A stretch of 64,000 nt of DNA from contig NZ_BAABHD010000072.1 of NCBI RefSeq assembly GCF_039541915.1, positions 9,102 to 73,101 of the forward strand, given 5' to 3'. Below are positions 43,875-52,838 of the stretch, piece by piece. The position numbers and the translations under genes were made by a program. The notes below the pieces were generated by a model. It saw only the letters and a program-made list of their open reading frames with translations. It searched no databases and was not told the DNA's origin. Each line of letters opens with the position of its first letter. Position 1 is the first letter of the stretch. This DNA is from Nibrella saemangeumensis (GTDB taxonomy: Bacteria; Bacteroidota; Bacteroidia; Cytophagales; Spirosomataceae).

Positions 43875-44711
43875 TCATTTTCTCGCACGGTTTGCCGTGC
43901 TTTTTGCACTAGCCATCGGTCGACGGTTTGAAGTAGTCAGCGAAGCATTTTCTGACTTCATCTTCTTTAGCTTGATCAGCAGCAGAAAACAAAAATCAGA
44001 CGGGTTTAAGGCCACGCCCTTTTGAGTCACTGCATAGTGCAGGTGAGGCCCCGTAGATCTGCCGGTTGAGCCCACTTCCGCTATTGATTCGCCCTGGTTT
44101 ACCCACTCTCCCGGCTTTACCGAATACTTGGATAAATGCCCGTAGATGGTTTGAAAACCGCTTTCATGCCGGATATAAACGGCTATTCCCAAACCACCAG
44201 GCTGCTCCACCACTTTATCGACGATCCCATCGGCCGCAGCATACACGTTGGTACCTTCGGGGCTGGGTATATCGATACCGGCATGGTTTTGTAGCTGCCC
44301 CGTTATCGGATGCCAGCGAACGCCGAACGGACTACTGACACGAAACTCCCTTTGGAAGGCCAGCCGGATGGGTAGAATAGACGGTATGCTGCGGTACCGG
44401 GCTAACAGGTCCTTTTTTCGTAATCGCTGAGCCTCACTCACAGCCTGCCTAAGATTTCGCTCCAGTAGCTCCAGAGAATCAAGTACCTGATCAATCCGTT
44501 GCGCATACAACTCCGTGTGCTGACCCAAAGGATGTATAACAATTCGGCTGGTGTCAACCGCACCATCCTGTTTTTCTATGGCCTCCCGATCCAGCCGCGT
44601 AATGATTAGCGGCTTTTCACGCTGTTTAGGGCTGAATATCACCTGAGCCTGACTGTTCTTCGGAAAACAGCAACCCAGCAATAGAAAAAGTAAACGGTAA
44701 TTGGCAAACAT
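43875..44711 (-). CDS. M23-family metallopeptidase lipoprotein
   Basis: The 278-residue protein opens with a signal sequence and lipobox (LLFLLLGC). A helical coiled-coil region (LDSLELLERNLRQAVSEAQR) precedes an M23 peptidase domain with HAGIDIPSPEG (His and Asp metal ligands), YGHLSKYSV and PHLHYAVTQKG (HxH). It probably cuts peptidoglycan cross-links to let the transfer channel through the wall. It follows the coupling-protein gene by 14 bases in the leftward operon, which supports that role. Confidence 0.88.
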   Translation of the reverse strand: MFANYRLLFLLLGCCFPKNSQAQVIFSPKQREKPLIITRLDREAIEKQDGAVDTSRIVIHPLGQHTELYAQRIDQVLDSLELLERNLRQAVSEAQRLRKKDLLARYRSIPSILPIRLAFQREFRVSSPFGVRWHPITGQLQNHAGIDIPSPEGTNVYAAADGIVDKVVEQPGGLGIAVYIRHESGFQTIYGHLSKYSVKPGEWVNQGESIAEVGSTGRSTGPHLHYAVTQKGVALNPSDFCFLLLIKLKKMKSENASLTTSNRRPMASAKSTANRARK

Positions 44712-44725
44712 AGCTTTCGTGTTAT

Positions 44726-46828
44726 TCAGCGCTCAGCATCATCAAATGACAATTCCTCGACCAGGTGCGCGTATTCTTCGGAATCCCGCAGGCGGTACAG
44801 TTCTTCAATCAGCAGGTTGTTAATATCCGCTTCTACCTGCCGGTAATTTTCGGCAATGACCTGTTCGAACTCAGTATTCGAGATGCGATCTTCAGTGAGG
44901 TCATCCAGTTGAGGCAGAGGCATTTTCTCAAACGCTTCGATCTCTTTCTTCATTTCCGGATCGACTACCAATTCTGCGTGGAATATCTTTTGGGCAACGC
45001 GTTCCGTGAAGTTATCGGCCACTTTACCGACGAAGTATCCTTGGCTGAGGTTGGCTATTTTGGATTCGGGAATCAGCGAATCCATATTCTCCGAAAACTG
45101 GATATTAGTATCGTCTTTGGTGAAGGTGAAGTTCTGGCGAATCTGTTTGTTCTTTCCAAAACTGGTTGACAGGATTCGGGCGGTCTCCCCTCCTACCTGG
45201 CCGCTGAACACGTTTCCGATGGTATTGAACAAGGCCTCAGCCTCCCGGTCTCCGTACTCCCGTTTCAACTGGCTGAGATCCTGTACACCCAACGTGGTGC
45301 ATACCTTATTGGAGCGGCCGGTTGCAATCAGGTTATCAAGTCCCCTAAAATAAATGGTTGGTAATTCGTCCACGATAATGGAGCATTTACGCCGACCTTT
45401 CTGGTTTACTAACCGAAGAACCCGTGAGTTTATAAGCCCTAACGCTGCACCATATACGTCTTGCCGTTTTGGGTTGTTGCCAACGCAAAGTATCTTCGGA
45501 TCGAGCGGATTATTAATGTCTAAGGTAAAGTCATTACCGGTGAGCAGCCAGAACAACGTCTTGGAGTCTAGCCGTCCCAGCGGGATGCGGGCGGAAGCAA
45601 TTTGACCTTCCAATTGATCAAACGCACCTTTTTCCAGCGCACTGGCAAATGGGATGAGCAGGCTGTTCAGTTCGGGCTCGGATTGGAGGAGCGGGAACAA
45701 ATATGAGTAGGGTAAGCCTGCCATTTTTATAGCATGCGGAAACGTGCAGTAGTTTGGCTTAGGTTCCGCAGTCTCGTCCTCCCGGCCCTTAGCCTGCCAT
45801 TCCGCCATTTTCCGGTCCTGGTATAATTTCAGGTACCATATGATGGCCGCAAAGAAGTTGATAGGTGACTCGGTAAAAAAGTCGCCCTGTTTCTTAATCC
45901 AGGATTTGTTTAAATTGAGCAGAATCGTTTGGGAAGCCTCCAGGGCATCGACAATATCCGTCATGAGTTCAGCCGCCAGGGGATTGCAACGGTGCGAACT
46001 GCGGGGATGGTCGAAATCGAGAATGTAGAAGGTCGGGAAGTCTTTGCTATCCTGACGGTACTTGCACGCGTAGTAATAGGCTATTTTGGTCAAGTCCGGA
46101 AATTTGAAATCATAGATGTACATGCAGAACCCTTTCTCCAGGTGCTGCCGGATAAACTGAAAAATAACAGCAAACGACTTACCTGAGCCCGGTGTTCCAA
46201 TGACGATGGTGGCCCGGAAAGGGTTTGGGACGTTTACCATCCCCTGTTTGGTCTTCCCTTTGTAGTAGTATCGGGTGGGGATATTGATGGAGTACTCATT
46301 CTGTAGCATGATCTCCTCCTGCTCAAAGGATTCATTATCTCGATTAAAGGGATCATCGCCCATTTTCAGGTCTATAATCCGATTGGCATAGGCCCCTGCC
46401 CTGATGAGCATCAAATAGGCAACAATGGTCGTGATTCCGTAGCCAAAGGCTCTGCTATCCACTGACAGGGTTGACCAGTGTAATATATACCCGTTCCCCA
46501 TCAGGAGCATAAAGCCAATTAGGGCGTACCGACCAACCACAGCCCAGGTTACATCTAGTGTTTTCCTTGTTTTGTTGCCGAATGTATATACGCCCAGCAC
46601 GAACAGAGCCAACAGTTTGGAAATAAATGGATGCCCGAAAATACCGGAACTCTGATTCAGGTTTCGGATAAACGTATCCAGAACGGCAAACGTAAGGTTA
46701 TGCTGCCTGAAGCTGGTGTAGCAGTAGTAATACAGATGAAAGCCTATTAGCACAAATCCAATGAACAAGATTGTCTGGAGAATGCCCCGCCACTCCTGAT
46801 CGTAGTTGCTGCTGCCCGTAGAACACAT
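44726..46828 (-). CDS. TraG/VirD4-type coupling protein
   Basis: The 700-residue ATPase brings the relaxase-DNA complex to the secretion channel. Several membrane helices lie in the first 150 residues (ILQTILFIGFVLIGFHLYYY read in parts; YALIGFMLLMGNGYIL). The Walker A motif is VIGTPGSGKSFAV near residue 210-220. The Walker B region is CSIIVDELPTIYFRG, and TLGVQDLSQLKREYG follows, typical of TraG/TraD. The C-terminus is acidic. It precedes the M23 peptidase and lies beside the relaxase genes. The VirB4-like ATPase encoded at 52,839 is a separate protein. Confidence 0.93.
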   Translation of the reverse strand: MCSTGSSNYDQEWRGILQTILFIGFVLIGFHLYYYCYTSFRQHNLTFAVLDTFIRNLNQSSGIFGHPFISKLLALFVLGVYTFGNKTRKTLDVTWAVVGRYALIGFMLLMGNGYILHWSTLSVDSRAFGYGITTIVAYLMLIRAGAYANRIIDLKMGDDPFNRDNESFEQEEIMLQNEYSINIPTRYYYKGKTKQGMVNVPNPFRATIVIGTPGSGKSFAVIFQFIRQHLEKGFCMYIYDFKFPDLTKIAYYYACKYRQDSKDFPTFYILDFDHPRSSHRCNPLAAELMTDIVDALEASQTILLNLNKSWIKKQGDFFTESPINFFAAIIWYLKLYQDRKMAEWQAKGREDETAEPKPNYCTFPHAIKMAGLPYSYLFPLLQSEPELNSLLIPFASALEKGAFDQLEGQIASARIPLGRLDSKTLFWLLTGNDFTLDINNPLDPKILCVGNNPKRQDVYGAALGLINSRVLRLVNQKGRRKCSIIVDELPTIYFRGLDNLIATGRSNKVCTTLGVQDLSQLKREYGDREAEALFNTIGNVFSGQVGGETARILSTSFGKNKQIRQNFTFTKDDTNIQFSENMDSLIPESKIANLSQGYFVGKVADNFTERVAQKIFHAELVVDPEMKKEIEAFEKMPLPQLDDLTEDRISNTEFEQVIAENYRQVEADINNLLIEELYRLRDSEEYAHLVEELSFDDAER

Positions 46829-46940
46829 AGTTGCAATTGGAAGATGATTATGTATATTTCTCTATGCTACAAAAAGTGCCTAGTCACCCTTAGTGCGGCA
46901 TTGACCCCTAGCTTTGAAAAAGTAAGAAGTGGAGTTGATC

Positions 46941-47300
46941 CTATGCCCTGAGATAAGTATTCGGGTTAGGCTTCCAAAGTCGATGCTGCTCACGAAACGC
47001 TGGCAATCGACCGTCGGCAATCCGGCACTTTTCTCCATTGGAAAGCACCAGCAATCCTGACCGGCGAACCCATGTTCTGATATGTTGGGGATTGACCAGC
47101 TTAGTCCAGTGGATACGCCAAAAAACAGGGAGAAACGAGTGTGCTTTCCTTAGGTTAGCCGTTGTAATAATTTGTTCGCCATCTTCAAGGTGAAACTTGC
47201 AGTACTGTCCCATACTGGTCACCTGAATGATCTGGCTGAGCGGAATTTCACGACGCTTTCCTTTCCATAGGATATACGCCCTATTGTCAACTACCTTCAT
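46941..47300 (-). CDS. LytTR-like DNA-binding protein
   Basis: The 119-residue protein is little more than a LytTR-type domain: IPLSQIIQVTSMGQYCKFHL, EQIITTANLRKAHSFLP, then WRIHWTKLVNPQHI and SNGEKCRIADGRLPAFRE. LytTR domains bind DNA as regulators. There is no receiver domain in front. It lies between the coupling protein and relaxase genes and could control transfer. The assignment is moderately sure. Confidence 0.7.
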   Translation of the reverse strand: MKVVDNRAYILWKGKRREIPLSQIIQVTSMGQYCKFHLEDGEQIITTANLRKAHSFLPVFWRIHWTKLVNPQHIRTWVRRSGLLVLSNGEKCRIADGRLPAFREQHRLWKPNPNTYLRA

Positions 47301-47458
47301 ATCTTACCCTCCTTTAACTACCCAAATATAGTCGAGGACAAGTATAAATCAATACTTATAACTGTATTTTAAAATTTATAAGAATCTTCTTATTCCCTGA
47401 TGCGTATATTAGAACCTGAAAATCAACTGGTTTATATCCGTAATGGGCTGACTAATAT

Positions 47459-48883
47459 TCATTGTCTAGGTCGTTTTCGGGAGCCGGTATTTTTCAATTT
47501 CTGACTGTACATCGGTTTTTGCCGTCTGGTATCGGTAGCTTCATCAATAAGGGTAAATAGCTCCGAAGTATTCCCCAGGACATCCACCCAATTCAGCTCT
47601 TCCGAATTTCGCTGCTCCACATCCCGCTGTTCCTTTAGATTGGTTATCTGGCTGAGCTTATGCCGTTCAAAGCTGTTCACGGCTACCTCAGCTATTTCCC
47701 CCGGATACCCTTCTGCCCGTATGCACTCCACCAGGTAGGTATTCGGAAAATGTTCGGCAACCTGGCTTTCAAACGTTAACGGATTATTCTCGCGAAATTG
47801 CCGGTAGTGGTAGGAGACTCTGGCGGCCAGTGCTTTTGCCTCTTCTCTCGTGAGAGTGGCCTGAGGTTTATCCGTCTTGTTAAACAGGTTGGTAAGACCG
47901 TCTTTTGTATAAGCCTTTCCAAGATCATTTGCGGAGTAGATTAACTTCCGTTGACGATCCAGGTAGAAGTAATCCTGAGTATGGTCTATCAAATCAATAC
48001 GTTGCTTAAATAAAACCTCCTTCAGTTCCTTATTTGACGACAATGTCTGTGAAGCAAGAGCCGTTTTCAACGTTTGTCGTATTTCGGCGACTCCTTGTTC
48101 CTTTCGGCTTCCATTTGATTTGAATTGCTTCTCCAGCTTATCCAAGGTGGGTGTAAAGGGCAGCGCACTGGCTTTGATGGGAGGTGAGATTGGCTTCTCA
48201 CCATCGGTAAGTTGATAGGTAAGTCCACGGAGCGGTTTACCTTCCTGGCTCCCTCCTACCCTATTGAGCTGAATGCGGTTTGCCCTTAATAACTGCGAGA
48301 ACTCCTCCAGCGAGCTATAACCGTATTCCTCGTAAAGCCTGCGCACTGCTTCGCTTAATTCGGCTTTCGCTTCCAGCTGAAATGTGCTCTTTTGTACTTT
48401 TTTACTTAACCTGGCCTCTTCGGCCCGTACCAGCCCATGGCGTATCTCTAATTGTTGACGGGTCGAATTGATCCGCTGCTTAAGAAAAGAATCCGAAATT
48501 TTATCTCCGTTTATGTCAACTGACACGGTGACAATATGGATGTGCGGATGATTGGTGTCATCATGGCGGTAGACCAGGTATGGTTGTTTTCCATACTGAA
48601 TTTCCTGTAGAAACTCACTCGCAAGGGTGCGGAGTTGGGCATCCGGGATTGTCTCGGACGGATGAAATGATAACGAAAAATGTGCGCCGGGCTTGCTGAT
48701 TCGCTCGTTGAAACGTGCGTAGGTCTCTAATACCTCAATACGATGTTGTAAGTACTGCTGAGCTGTTTCTTCGTCTGGATAATTACTGATCTGTATCCGT
48801 TCGGCGCTCCCTTTCTGTACTTTTCGCTCGTTGTATAACACAGCGCCGGCTACACTTTTTCCGGTGGTAACCCGTACAACCAT
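47459..48883 (-). CDS. Relaxase (MobA/VirD2-type mobilization nuclease)
   Basis: The 474-residue protein nicks the transfer origin and stays attached to the DNA. Its N-terminal part has the family features VRVTTGKSVAGAVLYNERKV, ISKPGAHFSLSFHPSE and the three-His motif HPHIHIVTVS. A catalytic Tyr may be in VLYNERK. The C-terminal half is helical and of unknown role. Its start overlaps the end of the MobC-like gene, so the two are probably translated together. The transfer origin is expected nearby, most likely in the repeat-rich region upstream of 49,430. Confidence 0.92.
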   Translation of the reverse strand: MVVRVTTGKSVAGAVLYNERKVQKGSAERIQISNYPDEETAQQYLQHRIEVLETYARFNERISKPGAHFSLSFHPSETIPDAQLRTLASEFLQEIQYGKQPYLVYRHDDTNHPHIHIVTVSVDINGDKISDSFLKQRINSTRQQLEIRHGLVRAEEARLSKKVQKSTFQLEAKAELSEAVRRLYEEYGYSSLEEFSQLLRANRIQLNRVGGSQEGKPLRGLTYQLTDGEKPISPPIKASALPFTPTLDKLEKQFKSNGSRKEQGVAEIRQTLKTALASQTLSSNKELKEVLFKQRIDLIDHTQDYFYLDRQRKLIYSANDLGKAYTKDGLTNLFNKTDKPQATLTREEAKALAARVSYHYRQFRENNPLTFESQVAEHFPNTYLVECIRAEGYPGEIAEVAVNSFERHKLSQITNLKEQRDVEQRNSEELNWVDVLGNTSELFTLIDEATDTRRQKPMYSQKLKNTGSRKRPRQ

Positions 48884-49329
48884 ACCTTTATTTGGTAGAA
48901 AGCCCTCTGTAATTGTTCCTTTAAATCCTCATTTTCTGGTAAAGCCTCGCCCTCTGCTAGCTGGGCTTCTCTCCTCGCTTCAACCGGTTTATGACCCTTA
49001 ATTCTTACTTCTAATTCAATGAATTGATTTCCGATTGTGTCGAGTAGCCGTCTGATTTCGCCCAACTGAATCAAACTTGCAAGTCCTAAATGCCGTGCCT
49101 CCTGTTGGCTTTTATCGTGATCTGCCGGTTTTAGGACCTTTTCTTTTACGTATTCCTGCAGGGATACCTTTCTTCCGGCTGTCTCTGCCTCATGGAGACT
49201 TTTAAATTGATTAGCCTCTTTTTCTGTAAGTCGCAAGTTTATGTACTGGGCAACGGGGTCTTTCTGCTCTTTTCGCGGCCGCCCACCATTTTTACGACTT
49301 ATCGGCTTTGTCTCTTTCTTCTGATTCAT
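48850..49329 (-). CDS. MobC-like relaxosome accessory protein
   Basis: From the ATG at 49,329 (MNQKKETKPISRKNGGRPRK) it has 159 residues. A longer start at 49,425 is possible. It has a basic N-terminal arm and a ribbon-helix-helix-like stretch (YINLRLTEKEANQFKSLHEA) typical of MobC/MbeC-type proteins that bind the transfer origin and help the relaxase. The C-terminal half is helical. The gene overlaps the relaxase start by 34 bases. Confidence 0.8.
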   Translation of the reverse strand: MNQKKETKPISRKNGGRPRKEQKDPVAQYINLRLTEKEANQFKSLHEAETAGRKVSLQEYVKEKVLKPADHDKSQQEARHLGLASLIQLGEIRRLLDTIGNQFIELEVRIKGHKPVEARREAQLAEGEALPENEDLKEQLQRAFYQIKVWLYGLPPEKV

Positions 49330-49429
49330 GTAAACACGAAAGCCTTTTATATTTTGTAGCGGCAAGATATACCCGTTTTTTGTATACATAAAACACATCT
49401 TGCTTTTCTTAAAATTATCATGCAATACT

Positions 49430-49925
49430 CAAGTTACTTTCGTTCAATGCGTCAATCAGTAAACTCGTTGATAGATTGAATGGTGTTGGCAGTGGATTTA
49501 GCAGGTCTTACTCTGGTCTAATTTGAAAACCAGATTCAACCCGTCAATGTGTTAATTAGTTGATCGGTTTACCCGTTGAATACAAACAGCCTCAGTTTTC
49601 AACGGATGGACTCATCAACTCGTCAATCGGTTCATTCGTCAACGCATATACCAGTCAATACGTGGACGGGTAAATGGGTGCGGCTATCAATTAGTCAATA
49701 CATCAGCGATTAAACCCATAAACTAATTTATTATCAACGGGTCAACAAATTGTCGAGTCAACGCATTTATTCGTTTATCAATTGACTTATCAACTAATCC
49801 ATCTGTAAACTTATCAATTTATAAATGGATTTATACATTTATTGATGGATAAATGTATGAGAGAATTGATACATGGATACATCAATCAATAAATAAACAC
49901 ATCAATAAATGGACGTATGGATTGA
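49430..49925. repeat. TCAA repeat field, candidate centromere and/or transfer origin
   Basis: The intergenic region between the diverging mob and ParA genes holds about twenty TCAA(T/C) motifs on the + strand and about eight on the - strand. Many take the form GTCAAY or ATCAAY, followed after a few bases by TT or AT, with spacings of roughly 10 to 20 bases. Composition shifts to strongly AT-rich near 49,800. Such dense short repeats next to a parA gene resemble plasmid centromeres. The same stretch is also where a transfer origin would be expected. Neither role is proven. Confidence 0.5.
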
Positions 49926-49952
49926 CAGATGAAAAAAAGTTGAGTACATTTC
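49921..49952 (+). promoter_or_regulatory. Bacteroidota-type promoter for the ParA operon
   Basis: ATTG at 49,921 and TACATTTC at 49,945 are 20 bases apart, which fits the -33 TTG / -7 TAnnTTTG pattern with one mismatch at the last base. The ParA start codon lies 26 bases beyond the -7 element. The promoter touches the end of the TCAA repeat field, so a protein bound to the repeats could control it. Confidence 0.5.
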
Positions 49953-49977
49953 GGCTATCGAATCAAAACCATTCAGC

Positions 49978-50712
49978 ATGGCAACTTTTATATCCATTTT
50001 CAGCCAGAAGGGGGGGGTTGGCAAAACCACCCTGACGATGGTACTAGCCACTCATTTTGCCGTGGTCGAAAAACGTAAAGTAATCGTCATTGATGGCGAC
50101 CACCCGCAGCACAACTTCTTTCACGAGCGTGAATTGGAAATGGCTAAAGCAGAACAGAACGAAGCATTCCGGAAATCAGTCGAAGCGCAGGGCGTTGAAC
50201 CTTATCCCGTGCTGGAGGCAAGCCTGAGCGACCTGGCCTTGTTCATTGATCACTTTCGCAAGGAGGGAGGGGATGAGATTGTGTTTATCGACCTCCCGGG
50301 TACTGTTAATACACCTGGCTACATGGACGTAGTTAATCGTCTGGATTATGGCATTCTGCCGATGGAGGCAGATAAATTCACCTTTGTATCCGGATTGCAA
50401 ACGCTCAATGCGGTTTACGACCAGCTTCAGGAGGGCAAAACTAAGATTAAGATGTTTATGCTGTGGAATAAATACATGGAGCGCGAGCGTCAGAATATCT
50501 ACACTACCATAAACGCCCAGATACAGGAAGCAGGTTTTGTAACGGTCCTCCACAATCGGGTGAAGCACTCTGTCCTCTGGAAGAATCAACGTTCTACATT
50601 AATTCCTGAGGTATCGATCAAGCCAGTGGCTGACGAGATCAGTACGCTGCTGTTTGAGACAAAGAAAGTCCCTAAAAAGAATGTCCTGAAAACTGCACCC
50701 GCAAACCTGTAA
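49978..50712 (+). CDS. ParA-type ATPase (TraA-like)
   Basis: The 244-residue protein has the deviant Walker A motif FSQKGGVGKTTLT, the VIDGDHPQHN switch with the conserved Asp, and IVFIDLPGTVN as Walker B. ParA ATPases move or position plasmids. In Bacteroidota transfer operons the first gene, TraA, is of this type. It starts a rightward cluster with the DUF3408 gene 12 bases on. The repeat field upstream is a good candidate for its centromere site. Confidence 0.92.
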   Translation: MATFISIFSQKGGVGKTTLTMVLATHFAVVEKRKVIVIDGDHPQHNFFHERELEMAKAEQNEAFRKSVEAQGVEPYPVLEASLSDLALFIDHFRKEGGDEIVFIDLPGTVNTPGYMDVVNRLDYGILPMEADKFTFVSGLQTLNAVYDQLQEGKTKIKMFMLWNKYMERERQNIYTTINAQIQEAGFVTVLHNRVKHSVLWKNQRSTLIPEVSIKPVADEISTLLFETKKVPKKNVLKTAPANL

Positions 50713-50724
50713 TCCAAACCGACC

Positions 50725-51249
50725 ATGGCAAAGAATAAAGCAGCCGATGATATAACGACAATGGTCAGCCGGGGCATTGGGTCCGGCTCAATACGCGACT
50801 ACCTCAGTTCCATCAAAAAGGAAGAGCCTGTTGCCGCTCCGGCAGAAACGGTTCAGCCTGAATCGCAGCCAGCACCAACGAATGTCAAGAAAGGGGAGGA
50901 GACCCCCAAAAATAATGAGGACAAAAAGGCACCTGCGGATACCCAGGCAAGCGCTGCTCCGGAATCACATGCATCTACCCTGGACGAGAAGGAAAAAAAG
51001 AAGCTGGACAAATACGCCCAGACCTTCCTAAAGAAGAACCCCCGGTTCGTCCGGTCATCGAAACAAATAGCGATTTCAAAGAATACCCACGCACTGATTA
51101 CATTACTCGTCAGGTATGCGGATCAGACAGGGAATAAGGTATCAATCATGGAGGTCCTCGAGAACATCGTGGAAAATCACATCCGTGAAAATGAAACCAA
51201 CCTGAAAGCGATCAAAGAAGAGTTAATTCAATTAGAGTTTAAAATCTAA
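50725..51249 (+). CDS. DUF3408-like transfer protein (TraB position)
   Basis: The 174-residue protein has a disordered N-terminal half rich in Pro, Ala, Glu and Lys. The C-terminal helical domain (KQIAISKNTHALITLLVRYA then VSIMEVLENIVENHI) resembles DUF3408, the family of TraB in CTnDOT-type operons. The domain looks like a ribbon-helix-helix fold, so it may bind DNA and act as the ParB-like partner of the ParA upstream. That partnership is inference from gene order. Confidence 0.7.
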   Translation: MAKNKAADDITTMVSRGIGSGSIRDYLSSIKKEEPVAAPAETVQPESQPAPTNVKKGEETPKNNEDKKAPADTQASAAPESHASTLDEKEKKKLDKYAQTFLKKNPRFVRSSKQIAISKNTHALITLLVRYADQTGNKVSIMEVLENIVENHIRENETNLKAIKEELIQLEFKI

Positions 51250-51253
51250 CGAT

Positions 51254-51904
51254 ATGCTCTCCCCGTTGGAAATCCTGTTGTTGGCCGGGGTTTGCCTGGT
51301 AGGCTACGCCTGGTACCTATTAAGGCTACCTCTCTGGAGCATTGCACCGGCCAACCTTCGTACGCAGCCTCAGTCAGGAGCCCGTGCCACGTATAAGATG
51401 CTCGGTGGCTCGAAAACCGATTGGAAAGGACTGCTCCAAAAACTTCGGGAGGAAGCCGCCCAAAAGCAGCAGAACGATCAACAGTCCGATGAGGAGAATA
51501 GGGGAGAAGCCTGGCAGATTTCACAAACAACGAACTTTGCCATCGACGAGGATGAGGGAGAAGGCGAGTCAGACTTGATCATGCTGGAAGAAGATCTGCC
51601 CCTGGGGGAAATCGGTGACGCGGCCGATGAAGGTTTTGACTTGGTGCAATACTCCGAAAACCTGAACCAGCTTACCGAAGTCGTTAAACAGGTTGAAGAG
51701 CCAACGCTATCGGCGGAGCAGGCCAAACGGATTCAGCGCATGTTGAAACAGTTAAACCCAAAGGGTGCCATGGTCGACGAATCGGTAGAGGCCACCCTCA
51801 AAAAAGGAACGTTCTTCGATGTTGCGCAGCTCTCGGCGACGTTCGACCAGCTTTGGGATGAACAAGATGAAGTTCCCAACCCGAAAGGAAGTAAAGAACG
51901 GTAA
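51254..51904 (+). CDS. Single-pass membrane protein in the transfer operon
   Basis: The 216-residue protein has one N-terminal membrane helix (ILLLAGVCLVGYAWYLLRLP) and a long acidic, probably cytoplasmic part (AIDEDEGEGESDLIMLEEDL). The family is not recognised. It starts 5 bases after the DUF3408 gene and is followed by a terminator, so it closes the first rightward operon. Its position matches TraC/TraD of CTnDOT-type clusters, but I see no sequence signature that proves this. Confidence 0.65.
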   Translation: MLSPLEILLLAGVCLVGYAWYLLRLPLWSIAPANLRTQPQSGARATYKMLGGSKTDWKGLLQKLREEAAQKQQNDQQSDEENRGEAWQISQTTNFAIDEDEGEGESDLIMLEEDLPLGEIGDAADEGFDLVQYSENLNQLTEVVKQVEEPTLSAEQAKRIQRMLKQLNPKGAMVDESVEATLKKGTFFDVAQLSATFDQLWDEQDEVPNPKGSKER

Positions 51905-51926
51905 ACATACATTCCATTCATGTATT

Positions 51927-51955
51927 AAAGCCAGGCGTCATCGTCTGGCTTTTTT
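51927..51955 (+). terminator. Rho-independent terminator
   Basis: The stem AAAGCCAG / CTGGCTTT encloses GCGTCATCGT and is followed by a run of T. It lies 23 bases after the stop of the membrane-protein gene and separates the ParA operon from the TraE operon. Confidence 0.8.
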
Positions 51956-52079
51956 GTTTGCTCAAAGTGTCTATTTTACGTCAAAGACAACTATCTTATT
52001 ATCAGCTTAAAAGCAGCCATGTAATATTCGCAAGACATAATAAATAAAGTGGTGTAAATAATTTTTTACAGTTATAAGT

Positions 52080-52111
52080 ATTGATTTTATATGTATTCTG
52101 CATTAGTTTTG
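52080..52111 (+). promoter_or_regulatory. Bacteroidota-type promoter for the TraE-TraN operon
   Basis: ATTG at 52,080-52,083 and TAGTTTTG at 52,104-52,111 are 20 bases apart. The second is an exact match to the TAnnTTTG -7 element. The TraE start is 57 bases downstream. Together with the terminator just before, this marks the beginning of a separate transcript for the secretion genes. Confidence 0.6.
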
Positions 52112-52168
52112 GATTAAGGATAATGTGATGTCCTTATTTTCAATCACCTTCTATCGTTTAAATCATTC

Positions 52169-52501
52169 ATGAAAAAGCGAATTGTTCAAGTGGCTGGGGG
52201 AGCTATCCTCCTCAGTTACCTGGTATTGGCCAATGCTTCAGAATGCCTGGCGCAGACCGGTTCGGGTGCCGCTAAAAAGGGGCTGGATGAGGCCACTAAA
52301 GAAATAACCGGAGCCTGGGAAACGGTTGGAAATTTGATGTATGCCATTTGTGCCATTGTCGGTGTGGTTGGCGGTATCCAGGTGTATTCCAAATGGAGTA
52401 ACGGAGATCCGGACACCCGGAAAGCAGCGGCCAGTTGGTTTGGTGCCCTTATCTTTGCCGGTCTTGTCCTGCTGGTCATAAAAGCGGTCTTCAATCCATA
52501 A
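52169..52501 (+). CDS. traE: TraE-like DUF4134 protein (pilin-type)
   Basis: The 110-residue protein has a signal peptide (ending near CLAQ), a short periplasmic stretch and two membrane helices (LMYAICAIVGVVGGIQVY and ASWFGALIFAGLVLLVI). This is the DUF4134 pattern of TraE in Bacteroidota transfer operons, comparable in size and layout to VirB2 pilin. The stop overlaps the next start by one base (TAATG). Confidence 0.85.
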   Translation: MKKRIVQVAGGAILLSYLVLANASECLAQTGSGAAKKGLDEATKEITGAWETVGNLMYAICAIVGVVGGIQVYSKWSNGDPDTRKAAASWFGALIFAGLVLLVIKAVFNP

Positions 52502-52827
52502 TGTACCGGGTGAATAAAGGCGTGGACCGACCACCAGAGGTTCTGGGTATTCGGGGTATGAATTTTCTGCTTCTGCTGGCGGGTGCCGCCGTTGGCTTAC
52601 TGCTGCTGGGTGTCATCATCATGGTGGTCACCGGCATTTCATCTGGCTACATCTTTGGTGCTTATTTTTTCGTGCTCGTCTTCCTGTATGGTCAATTGGT
52701 GCGGCTCTCCAAACGCTTTGGTGAACGAGGATTGAGCAAGCACCTGAGCCGTACCCGACAACCTAGTGTAATCTATGTGCGCTCAGCTTATGTCTTTCGC
52801 CGGCTGAACAGCCCGACCCGCTCTTAA
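52501..52827 (+). CDS. traF: TraF-like DUF4133 protein (VirB3-like)
   Basis: From the ATG at 52,501 it has 108 residues. An earlier start at 52,435 would overlap TraE heavily and is rejected. It begins MYRVNKGVDRPPEVLGIRGM, followed by two close membrane helices (FLLLLAGAAVGLLLLGVIIM and YIFGAYFFVLVFLYGQ) and a basic tail. This is the DUF4133/TraF pattern, corresponding to VirB3, which works with the VirB4 ATPase encoded 11 bases further on. Confidence 0.88.
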   Translation: MYRVNKGVDRPPEVLGIRGMNFLLLLAGAAVGLLLLGVIIMVVTGISSGYIFGAYFFVLVFLYGQLVRLSKRFGERGLSKHLSRTRQPSVIYVRSAYVFRRLNSPTRS

Positions 52828-52838
52828 AAGCGCTCTAT

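Noticed and set aside
49853..50035. A 60-codon reading frame before ParA
   Set aside because: It is low-complexity coding from the TCAA repeats and overlaps the ParA start in another frame.
52435..52500. An earlier start for the TraF-like gene
   Set aside because: It overlaps TraE by 67 bases and adds a sequence unlike the family; the ATG at 52,501 gives the normal N-terminus.
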